From Endotrypanum monterogeii (Eukaryota; Euglenozoa; Kinetoplastea; Trypanosomatida; Trypanosomatidae), in the NCBI GenBank assembly GCA_000333855.2, contig CM007317.1, forward strand, positions 415,599 to 479,598: a stretch of 64,000 bases of DNA. Reading direction: 5' to 3'. A program made the translations under genes and the position numbers. The notes below the pieces were generated by a model. That model was given only the letters and a program-made list of their open reading frames with translations. It did no database searches and was not told the DNA's origin. Shown here one piece after another: positions 52,700-63,055 of the stretch. Each line of letters begins with the position of its first letter. Position 1 is the stretch's first letter.

Positions 52700-54628
52700 A
52701 TGGTGATGATTCATCTCTCGACGGCTTTACCAAAGTGGGGCAGGCGTTGTCTTTACGCCACGGGAATCTTTGGCCTCGGTTACTTTGGGGTCGACTACGC
52801 AACGGACAACTCCTTAACGCGCTCGTTGCGCACGGTTGTCGCTTTCAGTACTATTGTGTACATGTACAAGTGTATCACCCCTGAAACGCCCGAGGAACTC
52901 TCTCTCATCCACAGTCGCGCTGCTCATATCATCCTTGACACGTGCCTTAAAAATGAGGGACTGTACATCAAACTTGGCCAAGGTCTGAATTCCATGAGTC
53001 ACGTACTCCCTTCTGAGTACGTGGAGGTGCTCAAGGTGTTGCTGGATCGAGCGCCGCCTGTGCCGATTGCAGAGGTTCGAAAAATTATCCGAGCCGAAAC
53101 AGGTAAAGAGATCGAAGAGCTCTTCGTGCGATTTGATGAGACACCGGTCGCATCTGCGTCCATTGCGCAGGTCCACCAAGCGTGGCTTCCACCCCCGTCA
53201 GACGTCTCTTCGACCGAGCAGCAGAAAGTGGCCGTGAAGGTGCGTAAGCCGTGCATCTCCACCCAATCCGTCTGGGACCTTTACGTGTACAGTACAATCA
53301 TGACGCTACTCAAGGTTCTGTTTGACCTGCCGACCGACTGGTCGAAGAAAACGGTTTGCGACGCATTGGAGAGGGAGATGGACTTCACCTTGGAGGCCTC
53401 CAACGCGAAGCGCTTCCGACGCGCCTTCGTCGACAACCCACGCCTCTACATTCCGCGTGTCTACGACGCGTACACTTCCAAACAACTTCTCGTATTGGAA
53501 TGGATAGAAGGGACAAAACTGAACGACGTAGAGTCAGTGCGCTCGCAGTACGATGTGAGACGCGTGTTGACTACCTTGTTCGATGCTGTTGGCGACATGG
53601 TCTTCAAACACGGCTTTGTGCACGCCGATCCGCACGCCGCCAACGTCTTTGTCAGACCTATGCCGAAGTCCGATGCGACCCCGGCTACAGTAGAGATGAA
53701 GACAGCGACACCACACTCCAGGAATGCACAGCATCCGACCGACTACCAGGTCGTTCTTATTGACTTTGGCCTCGTCATGCCCGAACGGGTGCGCTTTCGC
53801 TATCAATACGCTCTTTTCTTCGTGAGTCTTTTTACCAATGACCAAGAGTCGCTGCGGCGGGTAGTGCATGACTGGGGGATAACTGACGTCGAGATGTTTG
53901 CCTCTATTCAGGCGCAGAAACCCCTTGAAGCTATCCAGGCCGGCAGCTACGGTGAAGTCACACGCGAGGAGGTGCTTTCTATGCAGAAAAAAGCGCATGA
54001 GCGGGCAAAGGAAATGTTACGGGATACACGGCGTATTCCAAAAGAACTCATCATGGTGGGCCGTAGCTTCGATATCCTACGCAGCATCAACCGTCTCTAC
54101 AAGTCGCCTGTAAGTCGCATAAACATGTTTGTGCGAAGTGCTATGGAGTGTCTAGGTCCCCTGCACACCTACGATGCAGTCGATGCGTTCCTGCAGCGCT
54201 TGCAGAGGAATATGGAGATGCGAGATTGTTTGAAAAATAGCTCCATGGACCAAAACCAGGAATACGGAAGCGTCTACGACACCTTCGCAGACACCGTGCG
54301 CGAGGAGCAAGAAGCAGCAGCGGCTCAGATTGCTCTGGAAGATGCAAACCTTGGCTGGGAACGCCCCAGCCGAGGAAGAATTACGGGGTCGTACGCATGG
54401 CTCTCGGGCGGATACCGCACATTGGTGCTGCGCAGTTTGTTGTTTGTGCTTCACGCGGTTGACGTTTTTACCCACACGTATAACTCCCTCATCACGTTGC
54501 TTCTACCTGCTGCTGTGCAGAAGAAGCTTCGTATTCCCGACCTGGAGGACCGACTTGATCGTCGATTTGGTCTCGAGCAAAAGTGCGAGGATGCGAAGGT
54601 CAGGGAAGTCGCCCGCTCGGCGATCTAG
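52700..54628 (+). CDS. ABC1/ADCK (UbiB-family) atypical kinase
   Basis: A 642-aa UbiB/ABC1 family protein, the group required for ubiquinone (coenzyme Q) synthesis in mitochondria. N-terminal hydrophobic segments (ATGIFGLGYFGVDY) are followed by the family's KxGQ motif (IKLGQGL, about residues 90-95), the Ala-rich loop PVASASIAQVH, and the ATP-binding lysine in VAVKV (about residue 178). Catalytic FVHADPHAANVFV comes at about 304-316 and the DFG at about 354. An insertion rich in Lys/Thr/Pro lies between the catalytic loop and DFG. The upstream codon at 52691 is GTG, so the ATG at 52700 is chosen. The C-terminal 250 residues are helical. Whether it is an ADCK1/5-like or ADCK3-like member is not settled; the length suits the ADCK1/2/5 side. 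Confidence 0.93.
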   Translation: MVMIHLSTALPKWGRRCLYATGIFGLGYFGVDYATDNSLTRSLRTVVAFSTIVYMYKCITPETPEELSLIHSRAAHIILDTCLKNEGLYIKLGQGLNSMSHVLPSEYVEVLKVLLDRAPPVPIAEVRKIIRAETGKEIEELFVRFDETPVASASIAQVHQAWLPPPSDVSSTEQQKVAVKVRKPCISTQSVWDLYVYSTIMTLLKVLFDLPTDWSKKTVCDALEREMDFTLEASNAKRFRRAFVDNPRLYIPRVYDAYTSKQLLVLEWIEGTKLNDVESVRSQYDVRRVLTTLFDAVGDMVFKHGFVHADPHAANVFVRPMPKSDATPATVEMKTATPHSRNAQHPTDYQVVLIDFGLVMPERVRFRYQYALFFVSLFTNDQESLRRVVHDWGITDVEMFASIQAQKPLEAIQAGSYGEVTREEVLSMQKKAHERAKEMLRDTRRIPKELIMVGRSFDILRSINRLYKSPVSRINMFVRSAMECLGPLHTYDAVDAFLQRLQRNMEMRDCLKNSSMDQNQEYGSVYDTFADTVREEQEAAAAQIALEDANLGWERPSRGRITGSYAWLSGGYRTLVLRSLLFVLHAVDVFTHTYNSLITLLLPAAVQKKLRIPDLEDRLDRRFGLEQKCEDAKVREVARSAI

Positions 54629-55447
54629 GGGTTGCCCGCAGCGTCCAAGCGAGGGAGAGGGAGAAGTAGGCGAGTAGACGACTGCAGCAGCGGGGCGCTA
54701 GAATTATCTACGGCGCCTCGTCCCTCCCCGACTCCACCACCACTATCACCAGACAACCGCCTTCCTCTCCACTTTTCGTAGCCGAATCCTTTTTTTCTCC
54801 ATTCGCGCTGATACCGTTTTCTTATCACTGAAATTGCCGCCGTTGACGGGCACACGCCACCTGGTTTCTAGGGGCGTACTTGCACGTAAAGCTCACAAAC
54901 CTACCCGCTTAATTTCGGACCTCTCCCTGCACGGGTGTGTGGCTTCCATCGCCCTTGCGTGTATCCCCTTTGTCCCCTCTCCCCCCCCCCTGGACCGCGT
55001 GGGCTCTTGCCCACTGGCATGGCTTCGTTTGCCCGCAACGAGTGGTACTTACGGTGACCGCACAAAGCGCAGTGAGTCTCAAGTCAGAGATGCAGACAGA
55101 CGCGGCCGCGCCACCACCTTCTCCCTCCCTTCATATCCTCCCTCCCTCCATCTATCGCTGCTCTTTATTCTCGGTATTGTCACCAACTTTGCACGCATGA
55201 CGTTATGATAACGAAGTCTAGGTGCTGATCCTGCGGCGGCGGCCCCCATCGCTTCGCCCTGTGGGTTCCCCAACTCCCTCCCCCTCGAATCGCTTACTCC
55301 GTGCACAATCCCGAAGGGGCGACCTCGCGGCAGGAAGGAGGACTCCACAGCTACACAGGTGCTTGTGCCGATCTCTTTCTCCCCACCCTGGACCTGTTTC
55401 CGCACGCTGGCTCCTGCTCTTCAAGGACAGGAGACACTGCAGCGTCC
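54629..55447 (+). other. intergenic region, 5' flank of the CWC15-like gene
   Basis: No gene. The frame upstream of 55448 is open to 55301 but begins with GTG. C/T-rich sequence at 55265-55290 and 55370-55400 may hold the splice signal. Confidence 0.45.
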
Positions 55448-56104
55448 ATGACTGGCATCATACACAAAGAAAGCCTGCCTGGGCAGAGTCTTATCAAGCG
55501 CCGCCGCGTCGATACCCAAGCGACGCCGGATCCCCAGAAAGAAGGCGGGTATGTAAGTAACATTGACAAGGGGTTGGACAAAACTGCAAATGATTCACCA
55601 CACAAGGACATACCCATCAGCTGTCGTGAGGCCCACTCCGACTCGTTGGACCCCACCGCTAAGTCGTCAGCGGAGGCCGAGCATGCGCGCTGTATCCACG
55701 GCAGCAGCAATGACAGCAGCAGCAGTGACACCGAGGAGGAAGAGGACAACGATGAGATCGAGCGCGAAAATGCGCGACTGGCGAAACTGCGCGAGCAGCG
55801 CAATCACCGGCAACGGGAGCGAGAAAAGACCGGCACGGGTGCCTCACCTACCCCCACCCAGCCGTCGATGAAAGCGCCTGGCAGTGAGGACGCTGCACCC
55901 TCTCCTCCTGCGTCGAAGTCGCATGCAAGTGCGGTGCACACAAACAGCTATGACCACGACGTGCTCTTTCGCAAGGCGGCGTGGCGCAATCCGTCCAAAG
56001 TAGTAACTGTGGAAGAAAAGCGAAAGCAAAAGTGGAACTCAGTGCTGAACCGCACGCAGGACTCGGAGGCCTTTGGGCATTTCATGAAGAACTACTTCAA
56101 GTGA
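55448..56104 (+). CDS. CWC15-like pre-mRNA splicing factor
   Basis: A 218-aa protein resembling CWC15/AD002 (Cwf15), a component of the Prp19-associated spliceosome in the nucleus. Trypanosomatids keep spliceosome components for trans-splicing, so the assignment fits. The C-terminal HDVLFRKAAWRNPSKVV, then KRKQKWNSVLNRTQDSEAFGHFMKNYFK, parallels the family end DVVFKN...[22 protein letters not shown]. The middle has a Ser/Glu-rich block and a basic helix (ENARLAKLREQRNHRQRERE), as in the family. The N-terminal MTTAARPTFEPARGG signature of animal and yeast CWC15 is not evident; instead the protein begins MTGIIHKESLPGQSLIKRRR. The upstream extension starts with GTG, so the ATG at 55448 is used. 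Confidence 0.6.
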   Translation: MTGIIHKESLPGQSLIKRRRVDTQATPDPQKEGGYVSNIDKGLDKTANDSPHKDIPISCREAHSDSLDPTAKSSAEAEHARCIHGSSNDSSSSDTEEEEDNDEIERENARLAKLREQRNHRQREREKTGTGASPTPTQPSMKAPGSEDAAPSPPASKSHASAVHTNSYDHDVLFRKAAWRNPSKVVTVEEKRKQKWNSVLNRTQDSEAFGHFMKNYFK

Positions 56105-56741
56105 ACACCAGGAGAGGTGACTGACCATGCTTGCTTACCATCTGTTTCGCTCCTCGTCGCGGTGGGGCACTGCCCAATTTGTTCTGGGCTATGCGAAACA
56201 ACTTTCTTTCTTTCTTCACGCCACCATCTGCTGCTATGACGCGAGTGAAAGAGGATCGGGGGGGGGTGATAAAAACGACGCTGTGGTGAGCCCAGGTCCA
56301 GGTCCCTCTTCCACGTCACCGAGCGATCCCTGTGTATGGCAGTAATTCCAGTCGTGCACATACTCCCTGCGTGCAGAAGCGATGAGGCGAGGCAATAAAA
56401 AAAAGACCATCCCACTGCGTGTGAATGAAAGAATCAAGTGCCCCTTGCTGTGTGGGAAAGTGTTTCCCTCACCCTCCCTTTTGGACCGGAGGGGGGGGGG
56501 GGCTCTTCCAGACCATCCCAAAACAGGACGTACCAGCGCGAAGGACACCTACCAAGCGTGTTTACGTATCTGCTACAAATAATGAGTCCTGCGTGCGTGC
56601 GCGCGCCTACGCTTGCTACCTTGACACGAAAGCGACCAACACCCAAGGCTCTCAGTGTATCCCCCCACCCTCCTCCTCCCTCTTTGTCCTCTCCACACCC
56701 TGACTAAGCCAATCCCACAGAAAAGCACGTGCGTTCTGTTT
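56105..56741 (+). other. intergenic region with splice acceptor of the glycosyltransferase gene
   Basis: No gene. Poly-G run at 56491-56502. C/T-rich sequence at 56662-56702 ends with AG at 56719-56720, 21 nt before the ATG at 56742. Confidence 0.5.
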
Positions 56742-58769
56742 ATGAGTTCACGTGCAATGCTGGAAGGAGGCATCCTTCCCTTGCCCCTACGCCGAATCGG
56801 CAAGGAACCTAGTGCAGCTCATCTTGAACATGCGTCGACGGAAGAGACGAAATTAGTTTCGCACACCGGTGGGCTGCTCAGGCGTTTGTTTCGTCGGAGG
56901 AATCAAAGAAGGTGCATTACGTTACTCGTCGTATTCTTAGCAGTGTCTCTTGCTGCCCTGGCAACCATAAGTATGTGGCCACGTCGATACGCGCGGCTGC
57001 TGGATGGCAGCAAACTTCCCATCCCATACTTCTCCAATGCCACAGTGTACCGAGAAAAGGCCTTGTTCGTAGCACCGCTTCCTCGTCGACAGCAAACCAC
57101 TGTCGACGATATCGGGGAAAAGACCATCCCGGACGCTATACTCAGTCGCTCACGCCGTCAAGAGGCAATGGAAGCGGATATCGACGCCTACCTCGTCAAG
57201 AGGAACATCTCGCACAAGCGTCCCGTACGCGTGAGGTTTCAAATCCTAACCAACGTTGTGGACTGGAAGTTATGTACCGCGCTAGGCTCTGCGGCGTTGG
57301 CGGGCATCGGCATCCAGGTCACCGGCCTCAACAGCACCTACTCGCACATTCTTCGCTTCCAGCAGTATCTCGACTTTGTGGAAAAAGAGGGGCTGAGCGA
57401 CGAAGACATCGTCGTCACCATGGATAGCGATGTTTTCTGGACGGGGGCTGACTTTCTCCCCTTCCTCAAGAAGTTTGCGCACCTCTCGCCGGAGAAGGAA
57501 AGCGACCTCGACGTCGCGGCCATCCGTGCGTGGGAAGACTATGGAGAAAAGAAGGCGCCCCTGTTCATGCAGACGTTGCAAGCCCAGACGAACGGCAGCG
57601 CGCCAGGTGTGGGACGCCCTCAGCTGCAGATGCCGCCCGTCGTGTACAACGGCGACGACCTTTGCTGGTGGGGCCAGCACTCGGATGGATTCATATCCTG
57701 CCCGCTTGCGTTTGCGACGCTGGACCACATGATCGAGGTGGCGCGCAACCACGTGTCAAGCTTCGATAAGCATAAGGTGGGGTCCTTTGTGCACAAGTGC
57801 GCCCATACGCTGCTGGCGCAACTCAGAGATCTCTTCAAAGGTAAGCAGCGGTGGATGTTACAAGACATGCTACGCGAGCCGCACACGAATTTTTCGTATA
57901 CGAACCAAACAAGGCGGTCTCGCGACGATCCGCTCTACTATCACACCGTGGCTGTGAGCAAATCCAACCCGACGCATATGCTGAACGGCGGCATGCACGT
58001 ATCACGTGTGTGGGCCCTCCGCTTGGTAAAAAAAGTGTTGACAGAATATATAGCTACAGAAAAACCGGTCGCTGAGGCAGAGGACCACCATACGTCCGAG
58101 TGGTGGTGTGATCAGGCGCTGATGGGGCAAATATACCTGCGGGGACGCCTATACGAGATTGAGCACAATCTTTTGACAGGACCCCTGCCCTGGACGCGGT
58201 CACCGCCAGTAAGACATGACCCTCGCTACGGGCCGCCGGGCCTGATTGGCGTGGACCGGCGTTCCGAAATAGGGGTTCTCGCTCCCACCCTGGAGCGCAA
58301 CCCAACTCTGTTTCACCATAGCAAATACCTTGAGCAGCAATTTCCTGGCATCAGCAGCTGGTGGGTGAAGAATAAGACCGAGTACCTACTGGGGATGAAC
58401 GAGCCCCAGAATCGTTCACTGCAGAACCTGAGGAGGACACCCAGTGGCGCCCTCGTGACCGCGCCGCTGCTCTGGCGCTCGGCAACTGCAGAAGACACGA
58501 AGAGGGACCTCCGTAATGCAGTTGAGGAGGACCCCGACGTTGTGTATCCTCCTTTTATTCACTACGCCACGCCAACTAAGCACAAGCGGTTCACGGAACA
58601 CAGAAACTATTTTGCATGGCTGGTGGCCGCGCGACACAGCACATTGTCGAGGGAATCTGTGAGGAATGTGTTCAGGAAGGAGCTGGTAGAGCTGTGGCTC
58701 GAAAAAGAGCGTATCTTCGTGAACTACACACACATGTGCGAAGATCCAACTGTGCTCTCGCAGTCGTAG
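56742..58769 (+). CDS. type II membrane glycosyltransferase-like protein
   Basis: A 675-aa protein with a basic N-terminus (RRLFRRRNQRR), one signal-anchor helix (ITLLVVFLAVSLAALATISMW, residues 59-79) and a large lumenal domain: Golgi or ER type II topology. In the lumenal part, IVVTMDSDVFW (Asp228-Ser-Asp230) is a DxD-type metal-nucleotide-sugar site. Further signals of a GT-A fold are DDLCWW, NGGMHVSRVWALRLVKKVL, and WWCDQALMGQIYLRG, ordered like the lysyl-hydroxylase (PLOD) galactosyl/glucosyltransferase domain: DSxDV, then N-x-G-x-x, then DQ. Donor and acceptor are not shown by sequence. Leishmania surface phosphoglycan or glycoprotein modification is plausible. The start follows a good splice acceptor. 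Confidence 0.75.
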   Translation: MSSRAMLEGGILPLPLRRIGKEPSAAHLEHASTEETKLVSHTGGLLRRLFRRRNQRRCITLLVVFLAVSLAALATISMWPRRYARLLDGSKLPIPYFSNATVYREKALFVAPLPRRQQTTVDDIGEKTIPDAILSRSRRQEAMEADIDAYLVKRNISHKRPVRVRFQILTNVVDWKLCTALGSAALAGIGIQVTGLNSTYSHILRFQQYLDFVEKEGLSDEDIVVTMDSDVFWTGADFLPFLKKFAHLSPEKESDLDVAAIRAWEDYGEKKAPLFMQTLQAQTNGSAPGVGRPQLQMPPVVYNGDDLCWWGQHSDGFISCPLAFATLDHMIEVARNHVSSFDKHKVGSFVHKCAHTLLAQLRDLFKGKQRWMLQDMLREPHTNFSYTNQTRRSRDDPLYYHTVAVSKSNPTHMLNGGMHVSRVWALRLVKKVLTEYIATEKPVAEAEDHHTSEWWCDQALMGQIYLRGRLYEIEHNLLTGPLPWTRSPPVRHDPRYGPPGLIGVDRRSEIGVLAPTLERNPTLFHHSKYLEQQFPGISSWWVKNKTEYLLGMNEPQNRSLQNLRRTPSGALVTAPLLWRSATAEDTKRDLRNAVEEDPDVVYPPFIHYATPTKHKRFTEHRNYFAWLVAARHSTLSRESVRNVFRKELVELWLEKERIFVNYTHMCEDPTVLSQS

Positions 58770-59670
58770 CCCATGGCGAGGGCCTCCGCTCAGGGTGGTG
58801 CAAGCTTAGAATATCATTCGCACTCTTTACCTCACATGCATCATTACAGGCTCACATTGGCGATGTTGATAGGGTTGGTAATTAAATGGTAGATGACATG
58901 CGCCGCTGGTTGTGTCCCCCGGTCGGGTGGGGTGGGGTGGGGTATTGGAAAGGCGACCGATATTCTGATCAGAGCGCCGTGGTGGGTGGCGCACATGTGA
59001 TCTGAGAGATCGGCAGGTCCCTTGCAAAAATTCCCATGATGCATCCTCCGACGTGTCCAATCAAATGTCGCTCTGGGGACCTCAGTCGGATTCTGTCCCC
59101 GTGATGTAGGGCCGCTTGCCGCCTGGAGTCTCCATGGGCTTTTCTGGGAATGGGAAATGGCGGCACAGATGGATTGGTGTAGCTAGGGGTGGTACCCGCA
59201 ACGGGAGCACGGAAGTCCGAAACGCCTTGGTGCAGCCCTCTCAATGCCACACTCGAGGACGTTGGGCCACGTCCCGCTCCGCTGCCCGAACCGGAGTGCA
59301 CCGGTGACCGCCCAGGTGTCCATGGGTTTCGGATAGGGGAATGATGCACTCAGAACGGAAAATGTGAACGTTTATGATCCATCATTATCATTTCTCCACT
59401 ACTTCCCCACCCCACCCCTATCTACTCTTTCGCCCCTCGTCGATTGGTTACGCATGCATGACGTGATTACGTCAAGCAGAGCTCATGCGGCCCTCGACGC
59501 ACACACAAAAAGGAGAAACACTAACAATGAAAGCAAAAGTATCCAACGCTTAGCATATCATAGTTATTTTCTCCTCATCAGCAAACGCTGGTTTCTTCTC
59601 GAACCCGTTATGCTCCTCTTTGATCTCTTTCCATACAAAGCAAACATGGAAAGAAAATTAGTTGAGCTAG
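58770..59670 (+). other. intergenic region with a possible interspersed element
   Basis: No gene. The 58900-59350 part is more GC-rich and complex than neighbouring UTRs. It includes a (GGGGT)n run (58925-58944) and a moderately conserved-looking reverse-strand open frame (59349 to 58969), so it may be another degenerate retroposon. No second copy in this window supports that. Confidence 0.35.
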
Positions 59671-60690
59671 GTAATCGCGGACATCGACAACATTCTCGCT
59701 GCCGCGAGCGAAGACCGCAAGCCTGATGACGTCACCAAATCCCGACGAGCTGGAGGCGATGTCGGACGAGGAAATTGCCGAGAGCGGCTGGTACGCAACT
59801 CGGTGAAGACGGTGGCGAAGCTGAAGCGTGCGCTCCGCAAAACCAGCCACACCATACGCAGCCCGGCGTCGCTGATCTCCCTGATTTTCTTCGCGCTCGC
59901 TACCACGCAAATGAAACCCCCCGCTGGCCTTCAAGCTGCTGGGGGCATACCGTAGCATATACCAACTGACGTTCTGCGGGTACGACTGGGACGACGACGC
60001 GGTGCAGTACATCGACTCCGCCGTGACACGGTCGCCGCAGGAGATCGGCGGTGCACTGGTGCAGAACCCGTGGTGGAAAATCTCGGACGAGAAACACACG
60101 ACGACGGAGGAGGCGATCTGCGGCGCCGCGTCCGTTCCGAGAGTCGGTTCGAGGACTCAGGCCTGCAGGCGGACCACTTCCAGGCGAGGTACTCGGCACA
60201 CGCAGAGCCACGCGCGGCGCAACTTCTGCTACGACACGTTGTGGACAACCACAGGGTGGCCGACAGATCGTGCATCGCGCTTGCAACGAACCTCCTCGCG
60301 ATTGTCATAGCCACCGAAACTGTTCAGTTGTTTCTGCACATTGACAGAGGCTATGCCTTGAACAAACTTGTCGAATGCACCTATGACCTCTGGTATGGCA
60401 GGAGGGATCGACGCGGTACTGCTCTACATCGAAGGTGCGCCGAATCCGGCGGACGGCCTACTCGCGCCACTTCGGTGTGGATACGGCAGGGTCACTGGGG
60501 AGGTTCAGAGTGTTGAACCGATTGGCGTGCCGCTCCTCCAGCACACGTGGTGCCCGCCATGCGAAGAACGGCGCGACGATGAGGGTGGCGAGATATGATC
60601 GTCGCCTGAAGTTTCAGAAGGAGTCGCAACCTGACGGCCGACTCTCCAGAGGAAGGTGTCACGGCATCACCCACGACATGGATGGCTAAC
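59671..60690 (+). pseudogene. frameshifted retroelement remnant with RNase H signature (DIRS/VIPER/TATE-like)
   Basis: Coding character passes between frames at several points. IADIDNILAAASEDRKP (from 59674) gives way to SPNPDELEAMSDEEIAESGW (59726-59803), then LKRALRKTSHTIRSPASLIS (to about 59910), then KLLGAYRSIYQLTFCGYDWD (from 59924), then HIDRGYALNKLVECTYDLWY (to about 60398), and finally VLLYIEGAPNPADGL (from about 60392). The next frame continues with YSRHFGVDTAGSLGRF. The NPAD-G-x-SR sequence is the C-terminal signature of retroelement RNase H domains, and the preceding layout suits the RT-to-RNase H region of tyrosine-recombinase retroelements such as VIPER. I see at least five frame shifts. 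The element is clearly dead. Class beyond retroelement is inference; a recombinase gene was not found nearby. Confidence 0.7.
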
Positions 60691-61733
60691 CGCGTGCTGT
60701 GGGGAAGGCTTCTCCGGCACCGGTGCCAAGCCGTAAGAAAAGGCGCACAAAAGAAGTCGCATACGATTGGAAGTACCGCCCACGCGACTGAACGCGGAGA
60801 GTGGGCCAGCGACATAGCCATGACACGGTAGCGTGTTTGCCTTGCGGCTTCCCGATGGCGTCGCAAAAGATCCCTCCATACCCTACGGTCCTGCACGAAA
60901 TACTTCCCACTCTCTCCGCCTCATCTTTTTCGACGACACCTGCTTGACAAAGGGGTCTTTTCTGCTCGCCCCACTTCCCCGCGATTGCACCCCATTTATT
61001 TGGAGACGACGACTACTTTTTTAGCGGGCCCTGCGCCTTGCTCTCCCCCCTTCCCCCTCCACCCACGCACGCGTGCATCTCCTAAACAGTGTGTTCTGAC
61101 TGGCTTCACTTTGCACCATGAGCTGATCTGCTCTGCGTGAAGAATGTGGGGTCCACCGTGTGGTATCGACGAATATACCCTCGTATGTCGTCTGGAAACA
61201 CGGTCGTCTATATCCTATCTTAAATCTCCGCGGCGTGCATATCCAAGCTGTCTCACTCTTTGAGGAGAATGCGGGGCTCTGTGTGCCACGCGAACGTTTA
61301 CTTCCTCGCCAGTATTTTCTGATGTGTGGAAAGAGAACGAACAACAACAAAAAATAGAAACAAGAAGGGCCTCCCGTGGTGACGTGCAGCGGCCGCCGAC
61401 CACGTCAGTACCTGCTGACACGTCGCGCAGAGGGGAGGATGTATTCAGTAAAGCGCCTGCGATTTTCATTTGCACACCCACAACGCATTACACCGCCTGA
61501 ATCAGAACATGTGCCATGGCAACTCCTTTGGTAGGTTTCTATACCCGTAGCCTGCTGCGAGAATGCTGCCACATAACCCTCTGTCCTTTTTCCCCTTCAC
61601 ACGCTTACAACTCGCCCTTGGGGCACCATGACACGATCGACGCCGGGACGAAGGACGCCTTGTAGCCCCCACTTCCCTCTGTAGTTTGTGTTACCTGTCA
61701 ACTCGATTCGCCACGCGGCTTGAAGCGAACCTC
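60691..61733 (+). other. intergenic region upstream of the PNUTS-like gene
   Basis: No gene. No microsatellites of note; the splice signal for the following gene is probably the C/T-rich tract at 61581-61600 or 61670-61681. Confidence 0.4.
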
Positions 61734-62525
61734 ATGAACGTTGAGGAGTTGCAGCCGAGCTCGCCAGCGACAGCGGACGATGGCTCGGAAGATGTGCTGG
61801 AAGCCGACCTGGCTGCCTTCGACACGCACCACGCACACCTTGTCGAGGGCGACTTTTTTCCAGATGAGGCGGCGGCGGTCGAGGCCGATGGAATAACCAT
61901 CGACACCGTCGAAGAAGGTGACGCACTTGTCGATATCATTGCGGCCGAGGCGGCGGCAGCAGCAGCAGCGGCATTGACACCACCAAAACCGATGGAAGCG
62001 CCGTCGCGCAAACGCGTTTGCTGGGCCGATGAAGGACACACCGACACCGCACGGGGCCTTGTGAAGCACGTCAGGAGCTTCCACATGCCGACCACGCTCT
62101 CGCGCAGCTCCCGACTCGACGCTGCCGATCTAGCTGGCGGCGCGCGAGCGACACATGCCGCCGCCGTAAACCCAGCGCCACCCCTATTCCGCGAGAAAAA
62201 GAACGCGGACGCAACCACATACAAGTTCTGCAAGGCCCAGCGGCCAGCCCCACACTACGCGGAGTGGAGGCGGCAGCCGCATGAGTACGGCGCGGCGCCC
62301 TTTCAGCCCCAGCCGTCGGACACTGACAGGCCGATTGGTAGCACAAGCGTCGTGGCAAAAACTCTGTTTGGTGAGCTCTTCCAGCGCAACGTTGTCGCAC
62401 GCGTGGCCGAGGGGCAGGTGCGAGTCCGCAATGGCACGCACCAAAAGATCCACGAAAACTTCCTCCAGCAACCGTTTGTGCGCACCGACGCGGTGTTTGA
62501 CGAGCCTCTGCCCATCCCCTTGTAG
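61734..62525 (+). CDS. PNUTS-like PP1 regulatory subunit (RVCW motif)
   Basis: A 263-aa protein. Residues 92-100 (RKRVCWADE) contain an RVxF/W-type protein phosphatase 1 docking motif, RVCW at 94-97. The N-terminal 90 residues are acidic and Ala-rich, disordered. The C-terminal 60 residues are ordered (KTLFGELFQRNVVARVAEG, GTHQKIHENFLQQPFVRTD) and could bind a partner such as Wdr82. In Leishmania a small PNUTS with an RVxF-type motif joins PP1, Wdr82 and JBP3 in the PJW/PP1 complex that controls transcription termination at base J. Size and motif fit, but the match is from memory of the complex, not an alignment. The upstream frame from 61686 begins with TTG, so the ATG at 61734 is used. Confidence 0.6.
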   Translation: MNVEELQPSSPATADDGSEDVLEADLAAFDTHHAHLVEGDFFPDEAAAVEADGITIDTVEEGDALVDIIAAEAAAAAAAALTPPKPMEAPSRKRVCWADEGHTDTARGLVKHVRSFHMPTTLSRSSRLDAADLAGGARATHAAAVNPAPPLFREKKNADATTYKFCKAQRPAPHYAEWRRQPHEYGAAPFQPQPSDTDRPIGSTSVVAKTLFGELFQRNVVARVAEGQVRVRNGTHQKIHENFLQQPFVRTDAVFDEPLPIPL

Positions 62526-63055
62526 CCCTCCCCGGCCGGCCACCCCGCCGCGCGCGTGCCCCGGGCGCCAGGGGGACGGCCCGGTGCCCCGGCCCCACCG
62601 AACCCCCCCCCACCACCACACACAGCACGCCACACGGCAAACACCACCCCCGGAAAAACAGGCCGCCCCCACCCCCACACCACCCTAGCGAAGAAACACC
62701 AGCCGACCGTCTAGTATCAAAATCCCCAGAGAAAGCACGCCGCCACTGCCGAACAACCTCGCGGTGCCGGCGCCCCTGTTCCCCGCACAAACTCATCGCG
62801 CCCCCCCGGCCCCCAAACGCTTCCACCGCCCCGGGGGAGAAATAATTTATAACACATCTCTTGCCCAATCCACTGGATATGCTACCCCTTTGGGAGGCAC
62901 CACCGCCGCCCCTTCTCCCCCTTCACTGTCCATCTCCCTCCCCAATTTCAACGCTCGCACTCAAACCCTGACGCCCACACACGCCTCCTCCATCAGCAGT
63001 GTTTGCTATCATTCAAGTATTTCCGATTGCATTATACACCCTTGCTTCTTCCGCA
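62526..63055 (+). other. C-rich intergenic region
   Basis: No gene. 62526-62700 is exceptionally C/G-rich, unlike other intergenic sequence of the window, with poly-C and CCA tracts. It may be the 3'UTR of the PNUTS-like gene. C/T-rich sequence near 62915-62950 probably holds the splice signal for the aminotransferase. Confidence 0.45.
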
